Origin: Orbilia blumenaviensis
Taxonomy: Eukaryota > Ascomycota > Orbiliomycetes > Orbiliales > Orbiliaceae
Assembly: GCA_036872755.1 (NCBI GenBank)
Contig: JAVHNS010000002.1
Span: 3,224,001-3,288,000 of the forward strand
Direction: 5' to 3'
DNA length: 64,000 nucleotides
A program made the position numbers and the translations under genes. Below the pieces are notes generated by a model. That model was not told where the DNA came from, did no database searches, and saw nothing but the letters and a program-made list of their open reading frames with translations. The first letter of the stretch is position 1. Each line of letters begins with the position of its first letter. Shown in pieces: positions 36,556-49,220 of this stretch.

Positions 36556-38049
36556 TTAATCTCTCCATTTTACAAAAACTTCATCGGTCCTGTGATTGAC
36601 AATTCAGTTAGCTTAACTTCACGAAAGAGGAACAAGGCTTCTGAGACAGACCTAAACCGCTGTGTACACGTCGACTCATCTATGGGTGTCGTGAACCCAG
36701 TTTGAAACGCCAACAATCCAGCATGTGCAATCATTATCCCGTTATCTATACAAAATCTATTGCTCCTATTAGTGACTCACTGCAGAATTTCCCACCCACA
36801 ACTCTTACAAGACATACCTTTCATCAGTAGCATAGACACTTCCACCCCTGTCTCTCGCCATAATTCCCATCATTTCCTGTAACCTCTCGTTACACCCAAC
36901 CCCACCAACAATTAGTACTTGCGTACTCCCCACGTGCGCCATGGCCCTTTCTGTGATCTCAACCAACATCGCAAATGCTGTTTCTTGAAGCGAGAAACAT
37001 AGGTCTTCTGGTGTGATTAGCTCCCCGGTGTCAGGATCCCTCTTTTCGGTTCCCGAAAGCATTTCCCCGGCATATGCATCTATGAACCCCAGAATTCCGG
37101 AGAAGGAGCAGTCCATTCCTTTAACGGTATAGGGTATATCTATTAAATGTTTCCCTCTAGTGAAGTTTGTGGACCCGTTAGCGAGCGAGCTTAGGGTAAG
37201 CTTGTACTGTACATACATACTTTTTTGCCATCTGTTCGATGTTGTAACCTGGTGCAGGATCATTTGATATATTCAACGTCCGGGCAAATCGATCTAAACA
37301 ATTGCCTATCGCGATATCCAAAGCCTCACCGAATATACGGTACCTAATCATCCAACCACATCAGAATTCACAGAAATATTGAATGATTTCTGCGGTTTGG
37401 GATTTCCCGGGGTGGAGCTCTGCATGGAAAAACAATACCTTTGGTCAGCGTACGCAATAACTTGCGTATTACCACCGGATACGTATAGAACAACAGGGTT
37501 ATCCGCTCCCGTGATCTCCCGCCCCATTTCGATGTCTATACGTATTCTCGTTAATCACATATGATCCTTCACGGAAACTTTGAAAGGGTGAAATGACATA
37601 CGCCCTACGCAGTGGTTTACTCCCACGAGCGGCTTGTCCCATAGAAGTGCTAGCGTTCTGGCAGCCACAGCCACCGACTGTAACGGTGCGCCCATTCCAG
37701 GCCCTGAAGGATTCCATCAGCCTTCCCTCGATTCGCTCCTGTTTCAATACTATCCGGTTTTTTTTTTTTTTTTTAAAGAAAAGAAAGATATTTATATACC
37801 CTTAGTATAACAAATGCAATCCACGTCCCCCACAGTCACCCCACTCTCCTTCAATGCCTGTTTCACCAGCTTCACAACCCAAGAGCGATGGTGAATCGCC
37901 GTATCTTTCGGTAAAAACCCTTCTCCGGGCGGCGAGACGAAGGTATGTCGGATGTTGGAAAGTATCTCGGCGGGTTTGGAAGGTGTGTGGCGGATTATGC
38001 CTACGCCCAGCTTGTTGGCTGAGCCTTCAAGCCCGATTGCTATTGTCAT
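36556..38049 (-). CDS. KAE1: tRNA threonylcarbamoyl transferase Kae1 (KEOPS), with apparent frameshift
   Basis: This is the catalytic subunit of KEOPS, which makes t6A at position 37 of ANN-decoding tRNAs. Seven exons on the minus strand: 38049-37800, 37703-37602, 37535-37439, 37343-37221, 37156-36818, 36757-36652 and 36589-36556. The protein would be about 349 aa, a normal length. Family features are [26 protein letters not shown], the metal-binding HCVGH (split by intron 2), [41 protein letters not shown] and the terminal [11 protein letters not shown]. Exon 6 reads normally to NGIMIAHA and then needs a one-base shift: the minus strand has GCTTGG where the family frame needs GCTGGA (extra T at 36720/36721). 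After it the expected LLAFQTGF and TQRF follow. As given, translation would stop early. An assembly error is the likeliest cause; a damaged allele is possible. Confidence 0.94.
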
Positions 38050-38648
38050 GTTTGCTGCTTTAAGACAGATTTACAAAATACTGGAAATTTAGGGGGATGG
38101 TTTATGTGGTCGGACCCGGGGGGGGTATAAAGAGTGGGATTGTGGAAGCTATATGGAGGATACGTTAGTCATGCATGATGCATTTGGGTTTTGTCGCTTG
38201 TTTGATCGTTGGATTTTGCGCGTTGTATTCTAAGCCCTAGATTCGGCTGGCGGCGAGATCAACACCAAATACCCAACTTTTATACAACTTGTACAGGAAG
38301 TGAAAGCTCTATGAATAGGACTTTATCTGGACCGAAGTTGGGGTCCCATTTAAGGAGTTTTTGTTGGAGATGGCATAGAAAATCAAATACTGCTGTCTAC
38401 AGGCTCAATGGCTAACCTATGAATAAAGCAGATTCATACTCATTCTTATATCATTTGGATGCACCAACTTGATACCTACTATTGTACTACGTCATGTGCG
38501 AAGTCTATTGACAGTATATATATATGGTATATAAGGTATATATGCGCCAGTGTGATGTTAAGGGGCTCTCTAAAATGTATTTCTCATCTCAGAATAATCT
38601 GCCCATTGTTCCTATGCATAACGAGCCACATTGAGCGCTCGATCCTAT
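38050..38648. other. spacer between KAE1 and PNP, no gene seen
   Basis: 599 bp hold the KAE1 upstream region and the end of the PNP transcript, with a GGGGGG run at 38119 and a short TATA tract near 38515-38540. Confidence 0.55.
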
Positions 38649-40136
38649 CTACTGCTGTTCTTCAACTGGCAGTGGTCTCCTCTCCGCAATGCTTGGTAGC
38701 TCATCGACGACCAGTCGGACCAAATTCTAAGGTTCTTAGGTTAGCATATACCTAAAATATCAGTTTGTGCCGGACACTTTTAGCCTACCTGCATATCATT
38801 CGCCGCCATCTTTCCAGCCTCCAACACCTCCAAGTGATTTGCGGCGCCCTGTTCCATGATACCCTGAACATCTCCTTCAATGGGAGCATCTCCTCGAGGA
38901 CCAGGTTCCAAGACAGCCTGGTTTGTAACAAGGCTCATAGCCAATATTCTCATACCGGCGTGTCTGGCAACGATGATCTCGGGAACTGTGCTCATGCCAA
39001 CGACATCAGCACCCATGGTTCGGAGCATTCGGCATTCTGCACGAGTTTCAAAACTATTTTGTAAATTATTCGATTAGATTTTATAATTTGATGTGAAGAG
39101 AAACCTGTACGAAAACTAAAATGTATACCTTGGTCCGCTCACGAAGGCATAGACACCTTCGTGGAGTCTTCGAGAAGGAATCGATAGCTCAAGCTTTTTG
39201 TAGGCGATATGGGCGAACTTGCGGAGCTCCAGATCGTATGCGTCGGAAAGAGGTGGGAATCGGGGTCCGAATTCCTCTGCATTGGGACCACGGAGGGGGT
39301 GGATGCCTGCCAGGCCAGGGAGATTGATATGCTATAGGTCCTATTTCAGTCCCGTTTTTTCTAGGACAAAAAAAACAACAACATGTATGCATATTGGAGC
39401 TTACGTCATTCAAAAGGCAGATATCGCCAACTCTGAAGTCGGGATTGAGGCCACCGGCTGCGTTGGTGACTGTCATCAATAGGGCAGGGTTAGCGATCCA
39501 ATTACTGATATCCTATAGGATCACGTTTGACATGATCGCAACTTACCAATCACGACCTTCACACCAAGAAGCTTTAACACTCGGACGGGGAAGGCGGTTT
39601 TGTCGATATTATGGCCCTCATAGAAACTGGTATGCTTTTAGGATCTTGCATCTTTTAAAAAAAAAAAAAAAAAAAACAGACTTGGAGCTAAAAATGGTAA
39701 GGACTTACTGGACTCTCCCAACCATCAGGACCGATGGCGTCTTGCTCCCACCCAAATAACCAAACACCAATTTTCCAGCATGTCCCTGAACTAAACGACA
39801 TCACCATGTTAGCGATGAATCATCTCTTTTCCTTTCCCTTGGCTCCTTCTTCTTCCTAGGCCCCATCAACTGAACTGGGACTATACATCCACTTTTGAAA
39901 TCGAAATAACACACAAAGAAAAGATCATACACACCTGTCGACTGGGCAAAATTTGGGATATCAGAGTAACTGATATCGAACCTCTCTCCTTCCTCGACGG
40001 TATCCGCCAGGCCACCAAGGCCGGAACCACAGATGATACCAACCTCAGGAGCCCGCAGTTTCTCAGGAACACGATCCCTGATGAAATTTGCCGTTTCCAG
40101 GCATTGTGCATACAAGTTGCTTGGTGCCGAAGTCAT
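38649..40136 (-). CDS. PNP1: purine nucleoside phosphorylase
   Basis: This enzyme splits inosine and guanosine with phosphate into the base and ribose-1-phosphate (purine salvage, and nicotinamide riboside in yeast), in the cytosol. Seven exons read on the minus strand: 40136-39935, 39790-39709, 39626-39547, 39469-39405, 39331-39129, 39053-38789 and 38726-38649, giving 324 aa, the usual size. It belongs to the trimeric PNP class. The phosphate-binding GSGLGGLAD is near residue 38, followed by [36 protein letters not shown] and [11 protein letters not shown]. The active-site stretch [14 protein letters not shown] leads to [12 protein letters not shown]. Intron 2 contains a 20-nt A run. The gene is tandem with KAE1 and divergent from EPL1. 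Confidence 0.98.
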
Positions 40137-42398
40137 ATTTCCTTTTTTCTTTCCCTTTTTTCCCTTTCCCGTCCCGTTCTACGGACTTCTCGGATTGGCT
40201 GGGTTGAAATAAGCTTAAAGGAATTCTAACCAGTGGTATGATCCTGTTTCTTCCTGGGGTTTGCCGTTGATTCGGTGGTGTTGTTTCCGTGGCCGTAAAG
40301 GTGGGGTTACACCGAAGATCGCGTTTCTGGGGGGCTTCCGTGTTGGATTTTTACTAGATTGCCAGGCTGTTTGCAGGTAAAGTCTACATACACTTCTTGC
40401 GCTCCTTTCAAGGAAATTCTTTGAATTTGAATTTTCTTTTATTAAAAATTTTTTCAAGCTGTTGTGCCTGTTTTACTAACATATGTACTACTCAAGATTA
40501 TAAGGTTTTTGTTCTTCCAGAGCCTCGGAACGCACGGGAGAACTCATCGGCAGGATCCGATAGATCTGACCGCCTTCTTGATTCAGTCCGCATGAATTTG
40601 CTCCGCCTTAACGGCCTTCTAGACGTGCGAGAGAAGAAAGAATAGTGGTTGAAGGCGCCTGCAGAGGTGTCTCGGTTATGCATCTCGTTTCGGATGCTGT
40701 TAAACGACACAAGGTCACGTTACTCCGTATTGGTCTCATATCTCTTCTGTTGGTTAAACAAGGGTTGGATCTTTTATTTATTTATCTGTCTGTCTTTCAT
40801 CCCAAAAAAAGAAAAGGAGAGAATTCCTGAGTCCCAAATTGGATGCAATTTCGGGTCGCATTCTTCATTGCAAGTCGAATCCAATGTTGACAAACCGTCG
40901 ACGAGGATATTCTGGGAAGCACATGCAACATAACGCTTATTGACGGGAAAAACCAAGCTAGCGTCCTTTGTGCAGCCCGAACGAAATCGAGATCTTATCA
41001 GCTTTTTTGCTCGATAGAGGAATTAAGCTGGTAGATCATGGAACCAATCAAATCAAACCGTCGCGAACGAGCTAACCAAAACGAAAAGAAAATTTTAGTT
41101 TTAGTTTTTTCTGGGCTAGGATCCTGACACCCAACAGGGCAGGGGCACATCCATGGAAATCCTGCTCGTCTGTGACGAATTTGCATCAGGTTTTTGAGAT
41201 ACTAGGATCGGGTTTCCAAAGTTGCCGACCGTTTTCGAGAGATATATACGAAAGCTCTTAGAACCACGCCTGAAGCTTTGATGCGGTTGAAAGAACCAAA
41301 ATCGAAGAAAGTCAAATCACGCTAATTGCTTCAATTGGAAGTGACAATGCAAAGAAAATAGCGAGTGTGATCGCGATGTTGCAGCGTGATGAGATTATTC
41401 AATCAGTTATTACCATTATTTATTATTACATACTGCTCAACTAGCGGCATGCAGGCGCTGTGATAGCTATTCTCGTCATTATCATGCAGAATAGTATCGA
41501 CGGACGGAGCAAGTCTACGCATAGTGTGGCCAGGAAGCTACGCTGGGAATGGTTAAATTTCAGTGAAATCGAAGTAGGGAGAAGAGGAGGGAAGCAAAAA
41601 ATAAAATAAACCTTGCCCATCCTGGGAGGAAGGATGGATGCAAACATCTGCCATCATCCTGGCTGGCAGCAGCAGCAGCAGCAACAAGCAGCAACAAGCA
41701 GTAATTAGGAGCAACAACAAGCAAGCAAGTAACGGCAGACGGGGTACATTACATTACATTACATATGGCCTGCTGTGTGGTGTGGGTGGGTGTGGGTGAC
41801 TGAGAGAGCGAGCGAGCATGAAAGGGAAAGGCAAAGGGAAAAGGGTGTGCACAGGACATTACATGTATCAGCTATTGCACGCACATTCCTCTGCTTTGGG
41901 TGTCTGGTTAGGAACTGACCACTGTGGAGTTGGGCTGGGACTAAAAATACGCTGCCTTGACTCACTTTGGCACTAACAAGCCTGCACCCAAATCAGCAGC
42001 CAACACAGGCAAAGACAGGAGTGTTTTCCTCCCCCATCAAACAGCACCCAGCCCAAAACCCGCCCAGGCCCAGCAGAGCCAACGAGCAGAAAAAAAAAAA
42101 AAAAAAAAAAAAAGAAGAAGAAAGGGCCCGCAGCGAAGCCCAACAGGAGCAAAAAAAAGGCAGTTTGCCAGTGTGAGCCATACAAAGAACACCGAACAGA
42201 AGGGGCAGACCACCACTTCCCCGCACGACCCTCAATACTTTGTCCATCGATAACTACTCTTGATACCACGAATACCATCAAAAAATTCACATCATGAGAT
42301 TCTTGTAAACCTCCGCTCCATGGTCGTCTTTTTCCCGTACTTTTTGGACGGGGTTTCGTCGTTTTATCTGCCTCTAAACCTCCGATCGGTCGCCCAAA
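40137..42398. other. divergent upstream region, PNP and EPL1, no gene seen
   Basis: 2.3 kb with simple sequence near EPL1: a CAG/CAA run (41672-41705), an ATTAC repeat (41750-41763) and 24 A (42090-42113). The last 400 bp are probably the EPL1 promoter and leader. Open frames here are low-complexity. Confidence 0.55.
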
Positions 42399-44517
42399 AT
42401 GACCGCTACTCGCTTCCGACAGCGTAAGCTGTCAACAAAGGCCGCTCTTCAGGTCATTGATGACAGCCAAATAGATGTCACCGACGACGATACTAGGCAT
42501 ATTGCGACAATAGAATCTGGTGTTGAACGCACTGAAGAAATCGTAAGTCTCTCCGATTTTTCCTGATTTTTTTATACGGCTTTTCATGAGGCCACTTCGA
42601 CGTCGTCTCGCCGTCTCCTCCGAGAGCCACCGTATCCCTTGCCCCCTATTTCCTATGACTCCTCTTCCAAAAACAAACACGGCATGAAAAATTTGCGCTT
42701 TTCCAGACCAGGCAATCTCAAACCTTGCAAACCTTCAATCTTCCCTGTATTTCCTATGTTGTTGTCCGTGTTGTAAAATAATCAACACATTTCAATATTC
42801 CAACACTCCCAACACATATCCCTCTTTCAAACAAGGTTCAGTTCGGTTCTGCCCATGACCATAAGAACTAACAGTAGGCGACAACGGGGTTTAGGAACAT
42901 CATTTGCAAGCTGCTATATCCGCTGCGAATGCCGCTGCTCTTGGCACCAAAGTCAAGGCAGCTTTCATCCCTACTCCGGATGCTTCAAAAGTCATCCCAA
43001 ATTATGAAAACCTTTATAGAAAGGTTTATTCTCACCCGCACTCATATATCCGATTCTCCTCAACAGTCGAAGATACTAGCGGAAATCTATATTGTATAGA
43101 CGAGGAAGATGACGAATACATTACCCAATATAACTCGAAGAAGTCCCAGGGCACGCAGTGCTCTGAGGATAATTTCGAAGAGGTTATCAGTGAGTACGAA
43201 ATGCTCACTGCGCTGAAGCAGCCCTTCCTTGGTCTGAGTGAAGATGAGAATCTACCCATTCATTTAATGACCTACGAGGAAATGGAAGAGGCTGCATTCG
43301 AGAGCGACTCGAAACTGGGAGAGAAGGCCCATGCCAAGGACCTATACACTTGGTGGGAACAGAGAAGGACGAAGCGTAGGGGGAAGCCATTGATGCCAAT
43401 TCTGAAGTTCGAACAGGGTCAGATCGACAAAGATGATGGTGACCCGTACGTTTGTTTCAGAAGGAGGGAACACCGACCCGCACGTAAGACAAGACGGACG
43501 GATGCCCAGAGTATCGATAAGCTTAAGCGCCTTCGTCTCGATATGGAGAGAGTCCGTTCGTTGGCCAAATGCGTGCAGCTAAGAGAAGACAACAAAAAGG
43601 ACAATCAGGGCTGGGAAGCCAAAGTCTATACTTTCCGATACAAGGTTAAGAAGTATAAGAGAGACTTCAAAATTGACGACAATGACGACGACCTTCTTGT
43701 TAACAAGGTATGCATATTTCTCCTTCCTTCCTTGTATCCTAGGTTTATCACCATGCTAACACGTTCCCTTAGCCTCGCAAGCGTGTCGTTGAGCCACCAC
43801 CAGCCCCAGTTCCTAAGCCTCCTGTTAGGCATGACTTCAAGCCTCCAGAGGCCGATCTAGTCCAACTTGAGGACCTTCATAAACTCAGGGTCCAGAATAT
43901 CGAACAGGTCGTCATTGCTAAACGCAAGGAGCGACAGTTCAACAATGCGGGTTGGAACGATCAAACTGTGGTCGCTTTCCAGAAACCTCCTATTACCCCG
44001 CCTCCGGACACACAACAAAGTTTCCGACAAGTCGATACATATTTCGCACGGCAGCTTCTCAGTCCACCACCTTCCGCATCCCCATCGCTATCACCATCAT
44101 CACCTAACCCACGCTCAACTGGACCATTGCAGCCGAGGATCACATTCCAGACTTCTGCCCCTCCGCAGACTAAGAGAAAGCGAGAGGAGGACGATAACGG
44201 AGATCCTATGCGGTTCCGGATGCGTTCTTCGCGCAACAACCGCGTTTTTATTGATCGTCGTGGGAAAAGGCTCAACGATAAAGATCGTGAGCAAATCGAC
44301 GAAAGAATTCTCGATCGGTTCGCCTTCGACCACGACGATTCCGACGAAGAGTTCGAGGGTTTCTCTGGTTCCACAAAGTATAACCGTGAGAAGTATGTCT
44401 TTGACAACTCTTCCTATCTTTATCACAACATCCAGAAACGCTAACGCTGCCGCAAAGAGCTCTCTTATTCTCCGCCAACCTCTTCCTTCAGCAGGTAATG
44501 CCACAACGACGGCATGA
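42399..44517 (+). CDS. EPL1: Enhancer of polycomb-like protein Epl1 (NuA4)
   Basis: This is the scaffold of the NuA4/piccolo histone H4-H2A acetyltransferase that binds Esa1 and Yng2, in the nucleus. Exons are 42399-42542, 42895-43707 and 43773 onward. The start MTATRFRQRKLSTKAALQV is the family's, then the EPcA domain: EHHLQAAISAANAAA, AAFIPTPDASKV, YIRFSSTVEDTSGNLYC and DEEDDEY. A basic segment CFRRREHRPARKTRRTDAQS and a Pro/Ser-rich tail follow. The 3' end is uncertain. Without further splicing the frame stops at 44444. A consensus donor GTATGT at 44393 and CAG at 44435 remove 43 nt and extend the frame to 44517, used here. One more possible intron (44480 to about 44547) would take it to 44620. 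Intron 1 is unusually long for this window (352 bp). Confidence 0.93.
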
Positions 44518-47500
44518 CCACCTGACACAATCAATAAACTCACCAGCAACTTCTCATCTAACGCCCAGCACGCCCGCTGCCCCTCACCCACCGACACCAA
44601 TAACCCAAGCCACTACGTAGTTTTATCAGAAACATCTTTATCGATCTTATCTGTTGTGATATATTAGCGAGTCTTGTTTTACCCGTTTTTTTATCTTTAC
44701 CTGGGCTTATTCCCAACCGGACTGGAATACCCCACCCGCTTAAAGTCCAACTAATCTTATCGAGCTCGACACCGAACCCAAGATTGTTGGCAGCAAAAAC
44801 CACAAAGTCTTTAAAAATATTTGTGCAAAAACGAAGACGAGTTTGGAACCTTTCTCTTTTTCTCTCGACTTTAAAATTGAGTTTTCTTTGGCTTTTTGGT
44901 TTTCTTTTTTCTCTCCACTTTTTTTTTGGAACATATATTATTGTAAAACAAAACCCGGACAATGTCCTCTACTTCTCAATCGATACCCTTCCTCTATCTC
45001 AATATTCTCTTCTCCAATGGTATATATCCTCCCATCCTCCTCCCCGAACCCGCTTTTCCTTTTTAAGGTTTCCTATCATATCTTTCCTTGGTCTCAGTGG
45101 GCGGCTAGTTATCGATTGCTTTGCAAGGGTTAAAGCGGCAGTAGTTTTCTGTCTGTCTTTGTTTTTCTTGTTTTTCTTGCCTTCTAATATCCACCCAAAA
45201 AAGAACCTTTTTCATACCTGATAGAATGGGAGGTGGCATTTGATCCAAAGAATTATCAAATCGGTGTTGTGCTTTCTAACTTTTCTTTTTTGTTTCCTTC
45301 CCATTTTCTTGGACCCTGTTTTCCTTCTATCGACCTTATGCTCGAGAAAGAAACTTGAGAATGAATCCCAGGGGGGTACTTAAACTAGTGAATAGAAAGG
45401 ATATCTTTTTTTATGAGGATGAAACGAGATTTGTATTTCCAGATGCATTAGCACTAGTAGAATAGTCTTTGTTCACGGAGTTAGAAGTAGTAATTTACCT
45501 CTCTCATAAGTGTCCATGCATACACGGTTCTATTAATCGCTCGTACCACACAAGCTATTAAATTTGATTGTTTTGCTCTTTTAATATCTTTCCGTAATTG
45601 CCCCGCTTTCCTCCCCACTTTGCAAGCTTTGATCCTTGTCGTTCTGCTAGCTCACACCCACGTTTGTATAGAGTATACCCCAAAAAATGTTGATACAAAC
45701 ACCAACTCATCTCCATAACTCATGGCTGTGGCTATAGGCATGTAAATATGAAGCGCAGTATTTAGAAGTTAATCGGGCGCGTGACGAACATCTACATCTC
45801 AGCGTTCGGACTTGGATTGCTTTCTGTGTTGTTACAGCTAAAAATGCAACAAAGTGGTAGGTTCCACAGACTTCAGCTAATTGAAGATCTGGATCTAGTA
45901 TCTGTCTGGTCTCGTAAACCAGCCTCTAAGAAGTGGCCCGTATTCGTCCAAGCCATACAAGTTATGTGAGCGTGAATGAAGTATTCAGTCAGTTTATATT
46001 TATGAAAATCTAACGAGGCACCAACAGTCATATTTAGAACGGGAGACAGTCAGCGAAAGTGCACTATTAAATTTCAGACATATCGATTTATTACTGTCTA
46101 CCAAACAATGTGACGTATCGTTTTGCGAATATTGATGAGGAGACACAAGCAATATCTTTGCATTTTAGCCATTGGTCTATGGAAATTACATGTGCGATGC
46201 CATTGCGTGACCGCGAATTGATAATATAGTGAAAAGAATACGACGGAATATCTAATCTGAGATATCCATAGCGTTGCTACAAAGGATATTACTTCTCGGA
46301 TGTGTATCTTGGCCCGGGTAAGAGTCACACGGCTGGTATGTGTGCACGTGGGATAATCAGCGACCAGAGAGAAAAGGCAACAATTAATTTTCTCTACCCA
46401 GCCAATATTTACCAAGAGAGAAAAGGATCCAGGTCCAGGTGCGTTATCGCATAGCAGTGCGGATACCGACCGTTGGATTTAAAAACTAGCAAATCCGAGA
46501 CTCCCTATGATATCATTTTCTAGACGAAGGTTTCACAAGAGAAAAATTACGGCACAAATGCGCATCAGCAGGGCGGGCCTAGTCCGAAGTGCAATGCAAC
46601 TATATTCTTCATCGTTGGAGTTGGAAGTGTTTCAACATTAATCTCCCTGAACCATCAAAACGATTGGTGATGAACTAGCTGGCTAGTTCTGAAAGTTTTG
46701 GGATTGTGGAAGTTTGTTCCTGCATATATAATTACGTACTTGATTGAAAAGGTGGCATCTTCCGCAGTATTTATACCATGAAAAACACGGGTGCTGCCGG
46801 CTAGCTTAACACTCCGATCTCAAGGAAGTTTCCGAATCGCGATGTATCCGAAAAAAGCGCCCTTGTTTTCAATGTTTAACGTTGGCTTTTTAAATTCGGT
46901 TTGAACTGGCCTCGTTGCCCATAATAGTACGGCTTGAACACATGAAACCGTGTTCTTGCTTTGGTTTCAAAACTCATACGATCATAGGATTAGGGTATGC
47001 ACCTACTAACCTCAATTCTACTAATATTAACCTTATATACTTCTATACAATCTAATACCCGCGGGATGCATTCAACCAACCGTAGTATTTATAATTTAGA
47101 AAATATTAAACCTCGAAAGAATGTAAAATGATCCATGGTTATATCGCCATTGAAATTGCAGGAGCCAGCTAAATACGTCTTCTAAAACAGCAACTTATAA
47201 ACTGTATAGAACCAAATAGAACCAAATCGCTTAGAGTACTAACCGCTTGATTGATCTCAGTTGCTGAATTTACATGTGCATGGTGTTCGGTACCACCACA
47301 AAGCCATTGGTTAGATTAGCCTCTAGTCCAGGCGCTGTAGTCAAAGTGGTTAGATAACGTTATAACATGTTCACACTTGCCTTTGCATGGCGCAATGCAT
47401 CGTGGAGATTGAATCGTGATATACTGATGCATCGATGATCCTAGTTACATACTATGCGGCCGAAGAAACACACATCTTTCTGAAATATCTAGATCAATAG

Positions 47501-47589
47501 ATATCGATACTCACACACAGTAATATGGCGGGCGAAGATACAAAAAAGTAAGATAAATGCATGACGCTCGGCAAATGCAAAATTACAGG

Positions 47590-47914
47590 ACATATATTTA
47601 ATTACACCAGCCACACTGCGGCTGCCCATAGTGAATTCTACTTGGAGATTCTATCCAGCCTGTCTCCTGCCCTGCCTGCCTACTACCTACTACCTGCTGC
47701 CCTGCCTATCTACCTTACTAAGTAAATCAGGGCAGCGGGTACCTACTAAGTAGTTAGTAAGCAGAGCAGAAAGCAAAACAATAAAAAATAAACAGGCAGA
47801 AGACGGGGTGGTAGGCGGGCAGGGTGGTAGGCAGAGGCTGAATAGGATCTCCAAGTAGAATTTACTATGACCATATCGGCAGCCGCAGTGTGGCTAGTGC
47901 AATTATATATATGT
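47590..47914. mobile_element. MITE-like inverted-repeat element
   Basis: The outer arms, about 70-77 nt (47590-47658 and the complement of 47838-47914), match closely. Both contain AGCCACACTGCGGCTGCC and TTCTACTTGGAGAT in the same order. The right arm has a 5-nt insertion after the first block. The inner sequence is also roughly self-complementary (CCTGCCTGCCTACTACC facing a GGTGGTAGGCGGGCAGG stretch), so almost the whole 325 bp could fold back. There is no coding frame. I could not find a convincing target-site duplication, so it may be a non-autonomous DNA transposon or another palindromic insertion. Confidence 0.75.
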
Positions 47915-48337
47915 TTTGATACCTTTTAATACATGTTCGACTGGTTGTGCACTTAACTTTTCTCTCACCCTGAACATGATAAGACCCACCAACATGTTTG
48001 ACCGAGAATTAAAATACTATGGGATAAAGCCAAAGAATACTTAGTCCCGTAGCTGAGGTATCCGGAAGACATGACGAAAAGCTATTCGGTAGTAAAAAGC
48101 AGAAGACAACCTGATACGCTTGTGTATCAGATACCCATGCTTTCTTCTCACAATATCAATATGATTATATGAGGCCCAGCCTCAGCAGCGCTGGGTTATA
48201 CTGTCGTACATACCGTGCCCCGCATATATAATACCAGGCATCCAGTGTTACAATTCTGCAACCTACCATGCGTTCGCCCCAACATTACATATACATATGT
48301 CATATACCCCGACTTGCAACTGGCTAGCTATCCCAAG

Positions 48338-48363
48338 TTTTTTTTTTTTTTTTTTTTTTTTTT
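48338..48363. repeat. poly-T run, 26 nt
   Basis: A homopolymer in gene-free DNA. I saw no matching target-site duplication that would mark a retroposed copy. Confidence 0.95.
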
Positions 48364-49182
48364 GCGGCACCCCGAAACTGAATATAATGGCAGCCTGGCA
48401 CAGTCGGCCGGCCACGTTCCAATATATTAGTGTAGCCACGGAATTGTTGTGGGCCATCCAACTTAGACAGGAGCCGTCGACGGTATATATACCGGCCTGA
48501 GCAACTGTGAGACACTACCCGCCCCAAAACTTAAACTAAAGCTCTAATTCCTTCCCACGGGTGCGGCTATATGAGGAAGCACATTGTTTCATTCCTGTTA
48601 GAGTTGTAAATGGGTATTATAGTAGGAAAATCTTAAGGTCTATACTTATACATATATACCTATGCTAATGGGGTACTGAAACCGAACTGGTTTCTTGTCT
48701 ATGAATTCGTGCTAGCTAAACCAGCTGTGCGATGTGTAATTCGACATCACATCAAACTTCAACAGTTTTTTTTTTAAAGCTACTTGCAATTGTATAACCT
48801 TGCACCCTATAGATATAGTTCGGTATAGGGCCTGCCGTTTAACACCGGAATTCCACAGCGGATCCAATATCGAATCCATTCTGTCAAGTGCATGAAACAG
48901 CCAGCTGTCGCCCCAGCTGTATTCCATGCAAGCCTCCCCATTTTATTTCTCCGAAGACAAATGCCGGATCAAAATATTCCTTCAAGCCTTCCAAAGAAGC
49001 ATCTAACCATAATTCCCAACTATCTAGGTCAAGGTCTTAGGTCTGGCGCTAAAATAAGCGCCTTCGAAGTTCGTGCGTAATCTGAAGCACACAACACCGA
49101 GGCCCACCCGAACTCTGGTTCTTTCGTGACGAGGAACCAGGAAAACTAGACCCTTCTAAATCTTTCTGGAAAAGGAAGTGGG

Positions 49183-49218
<36 letters not shown>
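49183..49218. repeat. poly-A run, 36 nt
   Basis: The longest homopolymer in the window. Its length may be an assembly estimate. Confidence 0.95.

Positions 49219-49220
<2 letters not shown>

Noticed and set aside
44393..44444. EPL1 ending at the TAA at 44442-44444
   Set aside because: This is possible, but a consensus 43-nt intron covers the region and the unspliced tail is not family-like. I kept the spliced end as preferred, with the uncertainty stated.
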